Source of the DNA: Clostridia bacterium
GTDB lineage: Bacteria; Bacillota; Clostridia; Christensenellales; Aristaeellaceae
Length of the DNA: 64,000 nt
NCBI GenBank assembly: GCA_017938695.1
Contig: JAGBBA010000031.1
Span: forward strand, 1-64,000
Direction: 5' to 3'
The notes beneath the pieces are model-generated. The model ran no database searches. It was not told the DNA's origin and saw only the letters and a list, made by a program, of their open reading frames with translations. The position numbers and the translations under genes are program-made. Positions 32,586-41,124 of the stretch are shown here, in pieces (within the stretch, counting starts at the first letter, position 1; the number at the start of each line of letters is the position of its first letter).

Positions 32586-32623
32586 AGCCTGAGAAGACAC
32601 GATGCTTCTCAGGCTGTTTCTTT
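32586..32623 (+). terminator. Terminator of the metG operon
   Basis: AGCCTGAGAAG pairs with CTTCTCAGGCT (11 bp), followed by GTTTCTTT. Confidence 0.85.
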
Positions 32624-32716
32624 ACGGATGGAAAGCTATGTGATGTGATTTTGCATTGTATGCTTGGCATGTGTTCGAGCTCTTTATGGCAGTAACAGCT
32701 TGACGCTGTTGCGGAT

Positions 32717-32752
32717 GCGTCCCCGTGCTTTGTGTGCGGGGGCGTTTTCTTT
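32717..32752 (+). terminator. Second terminator in the metG-pfkB gap
   Basis: GCGTCCCCG pairs with CGGGGGCGT (9 bp with G-U pairs), followed by TTTTCTTTT. A second hairpin, AACAGC/GCTGTT, lies at 32694-32710. No gene sits between this and the terminator at 32586, so it may close a small RNA starting in 32624-32690, or be a back-up terminator. Confidence 0.6.
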
Positions 32753-32755
32753 TGG

Positions 32756-32784
32756 TTGCATGATGTGCAACAAAATGATATAAT
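32756..32784 (+). promoter_or_regulatory. Promoter of the PfkB kinase gene
   Basis: TTGCAT (32756-32761) and TATAAT (32779-32784) with 17-base spacing, 31 bases before the start. Confidence 0.75.
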
Positions 32785-32814
32785 AGGACAGTATGAGAAC
32801 ATGGGGGTGCTTTG

Positions 32815-33738
32815 ATGATTACGTCGATTTGCATGAATCCCTCTTTTGATAAGACCGTCGAGGTGGACGCGCTGGAGCTGGGCGAGGTGAACCGCATCCG
32901 CTCTTCCCGTACGGACATGGGCGGCAAGGGTATCAATGTGGCGGTGGTGGCGAAGCGTTTAGGCCTGAACTGCCAGTGCATTGGTGTGATGGGCGAGGAA
33001 GGCTCCGAGCGACTGAAGGGCATGCTGGACAAGGAAAACATGCAGCATGCTTTTATGACCGTGCCCGGCAGCGTTCGCACCAATACGAAGATCGTCAGCC
33101 GCGATGGCAAGGGCGTGACGGAGCTCAACGAGCCCGGCGCGGCCATGGATGCCGCCCAGCTGAAGGCGTTCTTCGACCTGGCCCGTGAGCGCGCTGCCAA
33201 CAGCCGCTACACGGTGCTGACTGGCTCGCTGCCCCCTGGCTGCCCCCTGGGCACCTACCGTGACCTGATGCGCGCCATGGAAGGAACCAACTGCATCCTG
33301 GACGTGGGCGGCAAGGAGCTGGAGCTGGGCGCGGAGGCGCATCCGTTCCTGATCAAGCCCAACCTGAGCGAAATGGAGGCCACTCTGGGCCTGGAGCTGC
33401 GCACGCTGCGGTCCATCCGCGATGCGGCGTTGATCTTTATCCGCAAGGGTGTGCAGCATGTGGTGGTGTCCATGGGCAGCATGGGCGCACTGTATGTTTC
33501 CAAGGAAAAGACGCTGTTTGCTCCGGCCCTGCGGGTGGATGCCAAGTCCACCGTGGGCGCGGGCGATGCCATGGTTGGCGGCCTTTTGAAGGGCCTGGAG
33601 GTGGAGGGCGACATGGCTCGCGCCTTCCGCTATGGCGTGGCGGCAGGTGCAGCCAGCGTGATGACCGAGGGCACGCAGCTGATCGTGCCGGAGGATTTCA
33701 ATATCCTGCTGGGTCAGGTGAAAGTGCAGGAAGTGTAA
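32815..33738 (+). CDS. 1-phosphofructokinase-type hexose kinase (PfkB family)
   Basis: 307 residues. PfkB motifs are 'GGKGINVAVVAKRLG' near the N-terminus, 'TGSLPPGCP' in the middle and the catalytic 'STVGAGDAMVGGLLKG' near residue 240. This subgroup contains FruK (fructose 1-phosphate) and LacC (tagatose 6-phosphate). No fruA, fruR or lac genes are adjacent, so I do not give a symbol. ATG 32815 is chosen over TTG 32812; GGGGGTG precedes it. Two bases separate it from the next gene. Confidence 0.88.
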   Translation: MITSICMNPSFDKTVEVDALELGEVNRIRSSRTDMGGKGINVAVVAKRLGLNCQCIGVMGEEGSERLKGMLDKENMQHAFMTVPGSVRTNTKIVSRDGKGVTELNEPGAAMDAAQLKAFFDLARERAANSRYTVLTGSLPPGCPLGTYRDLMRAMEGTNCILDVGGKELELGAEAHPFLIKPNLSEMEATLGLELRTLRSIRDAALIFIRKGVQHVVVSMGSMGALYVSKEKTLFAPALRVDAKSTVGAGDAMVGGLLKGLEVEGDMARAFRYGVAAGAASVMTEGTQLIVPEDFNILLGQVKVQEV

Positions 33739-33740
33739 CG

Positions 33741-34196
33741 GTGTTTTTGCGAAGATTCCATCCGGCATTCACCGATGGCGTGATTGACCTGGTGCCCATC
33801 CGCCTGTATCCGCCGGATAGCGATATGGGCTTTGGCGAATGCTATGATTATATCATCGCCCCCCACGGACAGAGCCGCGAGGCGGGCCGCATCAGCCTGC
33901 GCCTGGGCGAAAGTCCCTGCGTGTACTATTTCGGGCACATCGGGTATCATGTGGATCCACCCTTCCGGGGGCAGCGGTTTGCCCAGCGGGCCTGTGCCCT
34001 GCTGAAGCCGCTGATGCTGGAAAGAGGCAAGACGAGCGTGGTCATCACCACCGACCCGGATAACATCCCCAGCCGCCGCACCTGCGAGGGTTTGGGATGC
34101 AAGATGGAGCGCATCGTGCCCGTGCCGGTGGAGATCCGTAGACGGTGGGAGATCAGCGCAGTGAAGTGCCGCTACATCTGGCGGCTGGAAGAATAA
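33741..34196 (+). CDS. GNAT-family N-acetyltransferase
   Basis: 151 residues starting at a GTG two bases after the kinase stop. The acetyl-CoA loop is 'VDPPFRGQRFAQRACALL', followed by 'ITTDPDNIPSRRTCEGLGCKM'. The latter is typical of YitI/YjaB-like acetyltransferases that use a hydrophobic amine. Substrate unknown. Translational coupling to the kinase is likely. A hairpin ATACCGGGC/GCCCGGTAT at 34204-34228 follows, without a T tract. Confidence 0.85.
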   Translation: MFLRRFHPAFTDGVIDLVPIRLYPPDSDMGFGECYDYIIAPHGQSREAGRISLRLGESPCVYYFGHIGYHVDPPFRGQRFAQRACALLKPLMLERGKTSVVITTDPDNIPSRRTCEGLGCKMERIVPVPVEIRRRWEISAVKCRYIWRLEE

Positions 34197-34269
34197 CACC
34201 GGCATACCGGGCGGCATCAGCCCGGTATGATAGAGTGACGGCGGTCAGCCGCAGGAAGGGAGCGAGGTC

Positions 34270-35049
34270 ATGGAGATCCGTGCAAAGGGTGCGGTCTTCC
34301 ATTGTGAACTGGCAGGGCAGGGGAATGCCCGCGTGGTGCTTTTGCATGGCTGGGGCTGTGATACCAGCCTGATGAAGCCCGTGGCGGATTTCCTCAGCCA
34401 GGATATGCAGGTGCTGAGCATCGACTTTCCCGGCCACGGCCAGAGCAGCCGTCCGCCGGAGCCCTGGGGCGTGCCGGAGTATGCCGAGGCTACGTTGGAT
34501 GTGCTCAAACAGCTGGACTTTCTGCCCTGCGCGGTGATCGCCCACTCCTTCGGCGGGCGCATCGTGACCTGGCTGGCCGCCCAGGACAAGAGCATTTTCA
34601 GCAAGATCATCCTCACCGGTGCGGCGGGCATCAAGAAGCCCCAAACCGAGGAAAGCCGCAAGCGCAGCGAGGAGTTCAAGAAGCTCAAGGGCCTGTGCCA
34701 GACGGCCAAGAAAATGAAGATATTCGGTTCCCTGCCGGATAAGATGGAGGATAAGCTCCGCCAGAAATACGGCAGCCGGGACTATAACGCCCTGGACGCA
34801 GAAATGCGTCAGACCTTCGTGAAGGTCATCAGCCTGGACCTGAGCGACCGCTATGCCATGATCGCCCAGCCCACGCTGCTGATCTGGGGCGATCAGGACA
34901 CGGAAACGCCCCTGTGGATGGGCAGGCAGATGGAAAAGGACATTCCCGATGCTGGCCTGGTGGTGCTGGAAGGCGGCACCCACTTTGCCTATCTGGAGCA
35001 GGTGCACCGGTTCAACAAGATTGCTCATGTTTTCCTGATGGAGGAGTAA
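34270..35049 (+). CDS. Alpha/beta hydrolase
   Basis: 259 residues with the full fold signature: oxyanion-hole 'LLHGWGCD', nucleophile Ser in 'AHSFGGR', acid Asp in 'IWGDQDTETP' and His in 'GGTHFAYLEQ'. It is cytoplasmic, with no signal. Substrate cannot be inferred; family members include esterases and MhpC-like C-C hydrolases. One base separates its stop from the MurF-like gene, so it belongs to the cell-wall unit downstream. Confidence 0.9.
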   Translation: MEIRAKGAVFHCELAGQGNARVVLLHGWGCDTSLMKPVADFLSQDMQVLSIDFPGHGQSSRPPEPWGVPEYAEATLDVLKQLDFLPCAVIAHSFGGRIVTWLAAQDKSIFSKIILTGAAGIKKPQTEESRKRSEEFKKLKGLCQTAKKMKIFGSLPDKMEDKLRQKYGSRDYNALDAEMRQTFVKVISLDLSDRYAMIAQPTLLIWGDQDTETPLWMGRQMEKDIPDAGLVVLEGGTHFAYLEQVHRFNKIAHVFLMEE

Positions 35050-35050
35050 T

Positions 35051-36610
35051 ATGCTGTATGCATTGGCGGTGGCGGCAGCCTGTGTGCTGGCGTCCCGTGG
35101 ATTGATCCACTATTTTCAGCTGGAGAGCTACCAGTTCCCCGGCTATTACCGGACGCTGAAGAGGAACTGGCTCCGGGCGGTGATCCCTGGGGCTGTGCTG
35201 ACCGTTTTCGGGTTGCTGCTGCGGATCATTGGCGGCGAGATTGGTTTTGCGCTGTCGGACGTGCTTCTGGCGGTGGCCTATGTAGCATTGGGTTTTGTTT
35301 TACTTGACTATGCACGCAAGCAGAAGGCGAAGAAAGCCCTGGTGTTCACCCCTCGTATCAAGCGACTGTATGCTGTGGCAGCAGTAGTGTTTTTCCTGCT
35401 GTGCTGGGGATGTGTGTCGCTGTCTGACTGGCTGCTGTTCCTGTTCCCTGTGCTTTTGCCTGCCTGGGTGGCCCTGGCTGGCCTGCTGGCCTGGCCCATC
35501 GAGAAACTCATCAGCGAACTCTACTTCCGCGATGCCCAGCGCATGTTGAAGCAGCGGCCCGACCTGATCAAGATCGGCATCACCGGCAGCTATGGCAAGA
35601 CCAGCGTGAAGTTCATCCTGGGCACCATGCTGAGTGAAAAATACCAGACGCTGGTAACGCCCTCCAGCTTCAATACCCCCATGGGCGTGACGAAGATCAT
35701 CCGCACCAAGCTGCAGCCTGCCCATCAGGTGTTTGTGGCGGAAATGGGCGCGCGCCACGTGGGCGACATCAAGGAAATGTGCCGTCTGGTGCATCCAACC
35801 TACGGCGTGCTGACCAGCGTGGGCCCGCAGCACCTGGACACCTTCAAGACCATTGACCGCATCAAAAAGACCAAGTACGAGCTGATGGACGCTATCCCCT
35901 CGGAGGGCTGCTGCTTCTTCCCGGACGACGGGGCCATCTGCCGCGAGCTTTACGACATGACCGCCAAAGCCAAGCGTCTGTGCTGCCTGAAGGAGAACGG
36001 CACGGCGGACGTATGGGCGGAGGACATCACCGTGTCCCCGGCGGGCAGCCACTTCATGCTGTGCACCAAAGAGGGGAGCATCCCCTGCGATACCAAGCTG
36101 CTGGGCGAGCATAACATCCAGAACGTGCTGCTGGCCGCCACGGTCTGCCTGCACCTGGGCCTGACGCTTCGACAGATCAGCCGTGGCATTGCCCGGCTCA
36201 GCCCTGTGGAGCACCGCCTGCAATTGATCCCTTCCACCGGCGTGACCATCATCGACGATGCCTTCAACAGCAACCCCAAGGGCGCGGAGGCTGCCCTGAA
36301 GGTGATCCGCGATTTCCCGGGTCGGCGCATCATCATCACCCCCGGTATGGTGGAGCTGGGCGAGGGCGAAGACGAGTTCAACCGCGAGTTCGGCCGCAAA
36401 ATGGCCGGCTGCGTGGACGTGGCCATCCTGGTGGGCGTGAAGCATACCCAGCCCATTGCGGAGGGCCTGAAAGAGGCTGGCTTTGCAGGGGAAAACATCC
36501 ATCCTGTGAAGAGCCTGGACGAGGCTGCTGCCCTGCTGCGGCAGATCGGTCGTCCGGGAGATGTGGCCCTGTTTGAAAACGACCTGCCCGATAATTATTC
36601 CGAACAATAA
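35051..36610 (+). CDS. Membrane-embedded MurF-like Mur ligase
   Basis: 519 residues. About five membrane helices occupy residues 1-150 (near 1-18, 42-62, 69-87, 105-124 and 126-150). The Mur ligase ATP loop 'GITGSYGKTSVK' is at 176-187, followed by 'EMGARHVGDI', 'LGEHNIQNVLLAA', 'VEHRLQLI' and 'IIDDAFNSNPKGAEAAL'. These central and C-terminal parts match MurF, which adds D-Ala-D-Ala to UDP-MurNAc-tripeptide. The usual soluble N-terminal UDP-substrate domain is not visible; the membrane part takes its place. Fifteen bases separate it from ddl, which supports a D-Ala-D-Ala link. It could instead act on a lipid-linked substrate. Confidence 0.82.
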   Translation: MLYALAVAAACVLASRGLIHYFQLESYQFPGYYRTLKRNWLRAVIPGAVLTVFGLLLRIIGGEIGFALSDVLLAVAYVALGFVLLDYARKQKAKKALVFTPRIKRLYAVAAVVFFLLCWGCVSLSDWLLFLFPVLLPAWVALAGLLAWPIEKLISELYFRDAQRMLKQRPDLIKIGITGSYGKTSVKFILGTMLSEKYQTLVTPSSFNTPMGVTKIIRTKLQPAHQVFVAEMGARHVGDIKEMCRLVHPTYGVLTSVGPQHLDTFKTIDRIKKTKYELMDAIPSEGCCFFPDDGAICRELYDMTAKAKRLCCLKENGTADVWAEDITVSPAGSHFMLCTKEGSIPCDTKLLGEHNIQNVLLAATVCLHLGLTLRQISRGIARLSPVEHRLQLIPSTGVTIIDDAFNSNPKGAEAALKVIRDFPGRRIIITPGMVELGEGEDEFNREFGRKMAGCVDVAILVGVKHTQPIAEGLKEAGFAGENIHPVKSLDEAAALLRQIGRPGDVALFENDLPDNYSEQ

Positions 36611-36625
36611 GGAGGCTCACCTTTT

Positions 36626-37846
36626 ATGAGCAAGATTCAGCTTGGCGTGATCTTTGGCAGCCGCAGCTGTGAACGCGAAGTGGCGATCATCAGCGCGGTG
36701 CAGCTGATGAACAACGTGGACACCGAGAAGTATGACGTGATCCCTGTGTATATCAGCGAGCAGGGCGTGTGGTACACCGGTGAAACCCTGCGGAAGATCG
36801 AGACCTACAAGAATTTCAGCCCCGATAGCAAGGGCATTGAGCAGGTGGCACTGGATATCACCGCAGGCAGCGGCGCGCTGCTGGCAAACCGCCCTGGCAA
36901 GGGACTGTTCGGCAAGCCCTCCCAGGTGGTGGTGGCCCGGCTGGAGGTGTGCGTGGTGGTCATGCACGGCCTCAACGGCGAGGACGGCACCCTGCAGGGT
37001 ATGCTTGAGCTGGCCAACCTGCCCTATACCTCCACGGGCATTGCGGGCAGTGCCATCGGCATGGACAAGATCATGATGAAGCAGTTCTTCCGCGGCGCGG
37101 ATCTGCCCATCCTGCCGGACGCCTGGTACACCCGTTCCATGTGGGAGAAGGATCGTGCGGCCATCCTCAACGATGTGGAGGAAAAGCTGGGCTATCCCGT
37201 GTTTGTGAAGCCTGCCAACCTGGGCTCTTCCATCGGCGTGAGTCGTGCCGACGACCGGGAAGGGCTGGAGGACTCTCTCGACCTGGCCTTTGACTACGAC
37301 CGCCGCGTGCTGGTGGAAAAGGGCCTCGACAAGCCCATTGAGCTGAACTGCTCCGTACTGGGCTATGACGATGATGTGGAAGCGTCGCCCATTGAAATGC
37401 CCATCTCCGCCGAAAAATTCCTGGACTTCAAGGAGAAGTACCTGGCCAGCGGCGGCAGCAAGGGCATGGCCAGCCTGCACCGCATTCTGCCCGCACCCAT
37501 CCCGGACGACCTGAAGTATCGCATCCAGGCCCTGAGCTGCGACATCTTCCGCATGATGGACTGCAAGGGCGTGGTGCGCATCGACTACATGTGGGACCGC
37601 AACTCCGACGAGATTTACATCACGGAGATCAACACCATTCCCGGCTCCCTGGCCTTCTACCTGTGGGAGAACGCAGGCGTGAAGTACAGCCAGCTGATCG
37701 ACCGGATGGTGGCCCATGCCAAGCGCGCCCATGAGGACAAGAACCTGCGCAACTATGCCTTTACCTCGGATATTCTGAAGAGTGTGAGTCTGGGCGGCGC
37801 AAAGGGTGCGAAGGGTGCCAAGGGCTGCAAGGGTGCCAAAATGTAA
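36626..37846 (+). CDS. ddl: D-alanine--D-alanine ligase
   Basis: 406 residues. ATP-grasp enzyme that makes D-Ala-D-Ala for peptidoglycan. N-terminal 'FGSRSCEREVAIISA', central 'YPVFVKPANLGSSIGVS', and C-terminal 'VRIDYMWD' with 'EINTIPGSLAFYLW' are the family motifs. It is longer than most Ddl proteins. The last 16 residues are a low-complexity Gly-Ala-Lys tail from a nine-base tandem repeat (37799-37842). GGAGG precedes the ATG. It pairs with the MurF-like gene upstream. Confidence 0.95.
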   Translation: MSKIQLGVIFGSRSCEREVAIISAVQLMNNVDTEKYDVIPVYISEQGVWYTGETLRKIETYKNFSPDSKGIEQVALDITAGSGALLANRPGKGLFGKPSQVVVARLEVCVVVMHGLNGEDGTLQGMLELANLPYTSTGIAGSAIGMDKIMMKQFFRGADLPILPDAWYTRSMWEKDRAAILNDVEEKLGYPVFVKPANLGSSIGVSRADDREGLEDSLDLAFDYDRRVLVEKGLDKPIELNCSVLGYDDDVEASPIEMPISAEKFLDFKEKYLASGGSKGMASLHRILPAPIPDDLKYRIQALSCDIFRMMDCKGVVRIDYMWDRNSDEIYITEINTIPGSLAFYLWENAGVKYSQLIDRMVAHAKRAHEDKNLRNYAFTSDILKSVSLGGAKGAKGAKGCKGAKM

Positions 37847-37861
37847 AACGGAGGGAATGCC

Positions 37862-38350
37862 ATGAACCGCGGCCGAAGAGCTGCTCAAGGAGAACGCCGC
37901 CCCTGGCAGGACGAGGAGTTTGAAGACGAGCGCGTCTATTATGATGACGAGCCCGTTTATGAGGAACCCGTGCACGACAGGGCAGAGGAGATCGTGGCCA
38001 CCAACCGGATGGTGCTGCTCACCTGTACCCTGGCGGCCATGATGCCACCCTTCGCGCTGTTCCTGCTCTTTGCCGAAAAGAAAAGCCGGGCGATGCGCCT
38101 GTATGCAGGGCAGTCGGTGGGGCTGACAGTATGCCACCTGGCAACAGCCGCCGCGCTGATGCTGGTGAACGCGGTGTTTGGCGGCATTCCATATCTTGGC
38201 TTTTTGATGAATATGATCCTGTGGATCGTCTATATCGTTGCGTTGATCCTGATGGTCATTCTGCGCATCAGGATGATGTTCTTTGCCTGGCGAGGCGCGA
38301 GGTTCTCGCTGCCGGTGATCGGGCACTGGGTCGACCGCTTTTGCAGATGA
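37862..38350 (+). CDS. Small membrane protein (DUF4870-like)
   Basis: 162 residues. The first 45 are charged and disordered, rich in Arg, Glu, Asp and Tyr. Three membrane helices follow at about 48-68, 82-102 and 108-132, with 'AEKKSRAMRLYAGQSVGL' between the first two, a pattern of DUF4870/Tic20-like small membrane proteins. Function unknown. It starts 15 bases after ddl and lies 10 bases before dxs, so the ddl unit probably continues into dxs. Confidence 0.75.
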   Translation: MNRGRRAAQGERRPWQDEEFEDERVYYDDEPVYEEPVHDRAEEIVATNRMVLLTCTLAAMMPPFALFLLFAEKKSRAMRLYAGQSVGLTVCHLATAAALMLVNAVFGGIPYLGFLMNMILWIVYIVALILMVILRIRMMFFAWRGARFSLPVIGHWVDRFCR

Positions 38351-38360
38351 GGAGGATTCG

Positions 38361-40241
38361 ATGCACCTCAAGGACGTGAAGGCTCCGGCAGATCTGAAGG
38401 ATCTGTCCTATGAGGAGCTGGGGGCACTGGCCGGGGAGATCCGCGATGAGCTGGTTTCCACCGTGGCCCAGCGCGGCGGACATCTGGCATCCAACCTGGG
38501 TGTGGTGGAGCTGACCATGGCACTCCACCGTGTGTTTGACCTGCCTGAAGATCAGATCGTGTTCGACGTGGGGCATCAGAGCTATGTGCACAAGCTGCTG
38601 ACGGGACGCTACGCGCTGTTCCACACCCTGCGCAGCTTTGGCGGCCTGAGCGGCTTCCCCAAGCGCAACGAAAGCGAGTACGATGTATTCGAAACCGGGC
38701 ATTCCTCCACGGCGATTTCCGCTGCGCTGGGTCTGGCCCGCGCCCGCGACTATATGGGCCGTAAGAACGCGGTGATCGCCCTGGTGGGTGACGGTGCGCT
38801 TACCGGCGGTATGTGCTACGAGGCACTGAACGATGCCGGCAATGCCCATACCAGGCTGATCGTCATTCTGAATGATAACGAAATGTCCATTGCGCCCAAT
38901 GTGGGCGCACTATCCCGCCACCTGACGGATATCCGCGCCAGCAAGGGCTGGACAAGCACCAAGAAAAAAGTCAAGTCCGGCCTGTTCAACATTCCTGTGA
39001 TCGGCGAGCCCATCTATAAGATGATGGACTGGCTGAAGGACACGGTGAAGTCTGCCTTCGTGGATGAAGACGGCTTTTTTACCGCGCTGGGTTTCCATTA
39101 TTACGGGCCCATTGATGGCCACGACCTGAAGAGCATGGAGCACACCCTGCGCCTGGCCAAGGAATTCGACGGCCCGGCGGTGATCCATGTGCTGACCCGC
39201 AAGGGTCACGGCTATGACAAGGCCGAGGAAAAGCCGGAAATGTTCCACGGCACGCCGCCCTTTTATGTGGAAACCGGCGGACTGCGCAAGGCATCCAAGC
39301 TGCCGTCCTTCGGCAAGGTGATGGCCCGTGAGCTGGTGGACATGGCCCGGGAGGACAAGCGCATCGTGACCATCACGGCGGCCATGCCCGGCGGCACGGG
39401 GCTGAATGTGTTCCAGAAGGAATTCCCGGATCGGATGCTGGACGTGGGCATTGCCGAAGAGCATGCGGTGACCATGGCGGCTGGCATGGCCGCAGGCGGC
39501 ATGAAGCCCTATTTTGCGGTGTATGCCACCTTCTTCCAGCGCAGCTTCGACCAGATGATCCACGACGTGTGCATGCAGAAGCTGCCCGTGACCTTCCTGC
39601 TGGACCGTGCCGGTCTGGTGGGCGAGGACGGCGCGACCCATCACGGTGTATACGACCTGGCGTCCACGCTGCCGGTGCCCAACCTGACGGTGCTGGCTCC
39701 CCGCGACCTGAACGAGCTTCGCCTGATGATGCGCTGGACGCAGCATCACGATGCGCCCTGCGTCATCCGCTACGGCCGCAAGAGCATCGACCTGGGGGAG
39801 AAGTACCCCTGCAAGGACTTTGTGCCTGGCAAGTGGGAAGTGATGGAGCAGGGCGCGGACTGCGCGCTGCTGGCGGTGGGCTCCATGGTGGTGGAAGCCC
39901 TGGAAACCCGTGCGCAGCTGGCTCAGCTGGGCATTGACGCGGCGGTGATCAACTGCTCCTCCGTCAAGCCCATGGACGAGGATATGCTGCGCTCCCTGGC
40001 GGACAAGCCCATCGTGACCATGGAGGAGCATGTGCTGACCGGAGGCTTCGGCAGTGCGGTGAGTGCTTTCTGCGTGGGCGAAGAAATCCCCGGGCCGGTT
40101 TTGTCCTTTGGCATCCAGGATACCTTTGTGCAGCACGGACGGCGGGATCAATTGATGAAATACCTGGGCCTGGAGCCCGAGCAGATGGCCAAGCGCATCT
40201 GCCATGTACTGGAGAGCAAGAGAGGCATCAAGCATGAGTGA
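38361..40241 (+). CDS. dxs: 1-deoxy-D-xylulose-5-phosphate synthase
   Basis: 626 residues, the usual length. First enzyme of the MEP isoprenoid pathway; joins pyruvate and glyceraldehyde 3-phosphate with thiamine diphosphate. The cofactor motif is 'GDGALTGGMCYEALNDAGN' and the catalytic His region is 'DVGHQSYVHKLLTGR'. The transketolase-type pyrimidine domain has 'DVGIAEEHAVTMAAGMA', and a C-terminal domain follows. Overlaps tlyA by eight bases. The order dxs-tlyA-nadK-argR-recN is standard in Bacillota. Confidence 0.97.
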   Translation: MHLKDVKAPADLKDLSYEELGALAGEIRDELVSTVAQRGGHLASNLGVVELTMALHRVFDLPEDQIVFDVGHQSYVHKLLTGRYALFHTLRSFGGLSGFPKRNESEYDVFETGHSSTAISAALGLARARDYMGRKNAVIALVGDGALTGGMCYEALNDAGNAHTRLIVILNDNEMSIAPNVGALSRHLTDIRASKGWTSTKKKVKSGLFNIPVIGEPIYKMMDWLKDTVKSAFVDEDGFFTALGFHYYGPIDGHDLKSMEHTLRLAKEFDGPAVIHVLTRKGHGYDKAEEKPEMFHGTPPFYVETGGLRKASKLPSFGKVMARELVDMAREDKRIVTITAAMPGGTGLNVFQKEFPDRMLDVGIAEEHAVTMAAGMAAGGMKPYFAVYATFFQRSFDQMIHDVCMQKLPVTFLLDRAGLVGEDGATHHGVYDLASTLPVPNLTVLAPRDLNELRLMMRWTQHHDAPCVIRYGRKSIDLGEKYPCKDFVPGKWEVMEQGADCALLAVGSMVVEALETRAQLAQLGIDAAVINCSSVKPMDEDMLRSLADKPIVTMEEHVLTGGFGSAVSAFCVGEEIPGPVLSFGIQDTFVQHGRRDQLMKYLGLEPEQMAKRICHVLESKRGIKHE

Positions 40242-41046
40242 TAAGGTTCGCGCCGACGTGGCCCTGGTGAACCGCGGCCTGTGTGAAAGCCGCGAAAAGG
40301 CCCAGGCCAGCATTATGGCGGGATTGGCGTATATTGGCGAAAGAAAGATACTGAAAGCCAGCGAAACCGTGAAGCCGGAGGATGAGCTGATCCTTCGCGG
40401 CGCGGCGCATAATTTTGTCAGCCGCGGCGGTCTGAAGCTGGAAAAGGCCATCAAGTCCTTCCAGGCTGACCTGACGGGCAAGGTGTGCATGGATATCGGC
40501 GCGGCTACCGGCGGCTTTACGGACGTGTGCCTGCGCAGCGGTGCCAGTCATGTGTACGCCATTGACGTGGGCTACGGCCAGTTTGACTGGAAGCTGCGCA
40601 ACGACGAGCGCGTGACCGTGATGGAGCGCACCAACGCCCGGTACCTGACCCCCGAACAGGTGCCGCTGCATCCCACTGTGACGGTGATGGATGTGAGCTT
40701 TATCTCCATCAAGCTGATCCTGCCGGTGGCAGCCCAGCTGATGGGGGACGAAGGCGTGTTCTATACGCTGATCAAGCCCCAGTTTGAGGCCGGAAAGGAC
40801 CGCGTGGGCAAGAAGGGCGTGGTGCGCGATCCCAAGGTGCATGAAGATGTGATCCAGAGCATCGTGGACTTTGCGCCCACCTTTGGCTGGCAGGTGCAGG
40901 CCCTGGATTATTCACCCATCACCGGCCCGGAGGGGAATATCGAATTCCTGGCCAAAATCACCAGAAAAACAAGCGAAACGGAGCCTTGCACGCCGGAGAT
41001 GATCCGCGAACTGGTGGCCCGTGCCCATGAAAACATGAAAAAGTAA
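40234..41046 (+). CDS. tlyA: TlyA-family rRNA 2'-O-methyltransferase
   Basis: 270 residues. An S4 RNA-binding domain at about 1-62 ('VRADVALVNRGLCESREKAQ') is followed by an FtsJ-like methyltransferase with 'MDIGAATGGFTDVCLRSGA' and the catalytic Lys in 'YTLIKPQFEAG'. It probably methylates ribosomal RNA, as mycobacterial TlyA does; the 'hemolysin' name for the family is historical. ATG 40234 lies inside the dxs 3' end. An independent promoter for nadK follows. Confidence 0.93.
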   Translation: MSDKVRADVALVNRGLCESREKAQASIMAGLAYIGERKILKASETVKPEDELILRGAAHNFVSRGGLKLEKAIKSFQADLTGKVCMDIGAATGGFTDVCLRSGASHVYAIDVGYGQFDWKLRNDERVTVMERTNARYLTPEQVPLHPTVTVMDVSFISIKLILPVAAQLMGDEGVFYTLIKPQFEAGKDRVGKKGVVRDPKVHEDVIQSIVDFAPTFGWQVQALDYSPITGPEGNIEFLAKITRKTSETEPCTPEMIRELVARAHENMKK

Positions 41047-41065
41047 TATCGACCGCTGTATATAC

Positions 41066-41083
41066 TTGAATGAATATTCATTC
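41066..41083. promoter_or_regulatory. ARG box (ArgR operator)
   Basis: TGAAT-GAAT-ATTCA at 41067-41080 fits the ArgR half-site pattern TGAAT-N4-ATTCA. It is embedded in a perfect 16-base palindrome (41068-41083). It covers the -35 box of the operon that contains argR, implying arginine-dependent autoregulation. Confidence 0.8.
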
Positions 41084-41094
41084 TGTGTTATACT
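41066..41094 (+). promoter_or_regulatory. Promoter of nadK-argR-recN
   Basis: TTGAAT (41066-41071) and TATACT (41089-41094) with 17-base spacing. The -35 box is inside an ARG box. Confidence 0.75.
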
Positions 41095-41124
41095 TTCACC
41101 GAATGAATGAAAGGGGATGCAGCG

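Noticed and set aside
32655..32680. T-loop-like GTTCGAGCTC suggesting a tRNA
   Set aside because: No acceptor, D or anticodon arms can be drawn around it.
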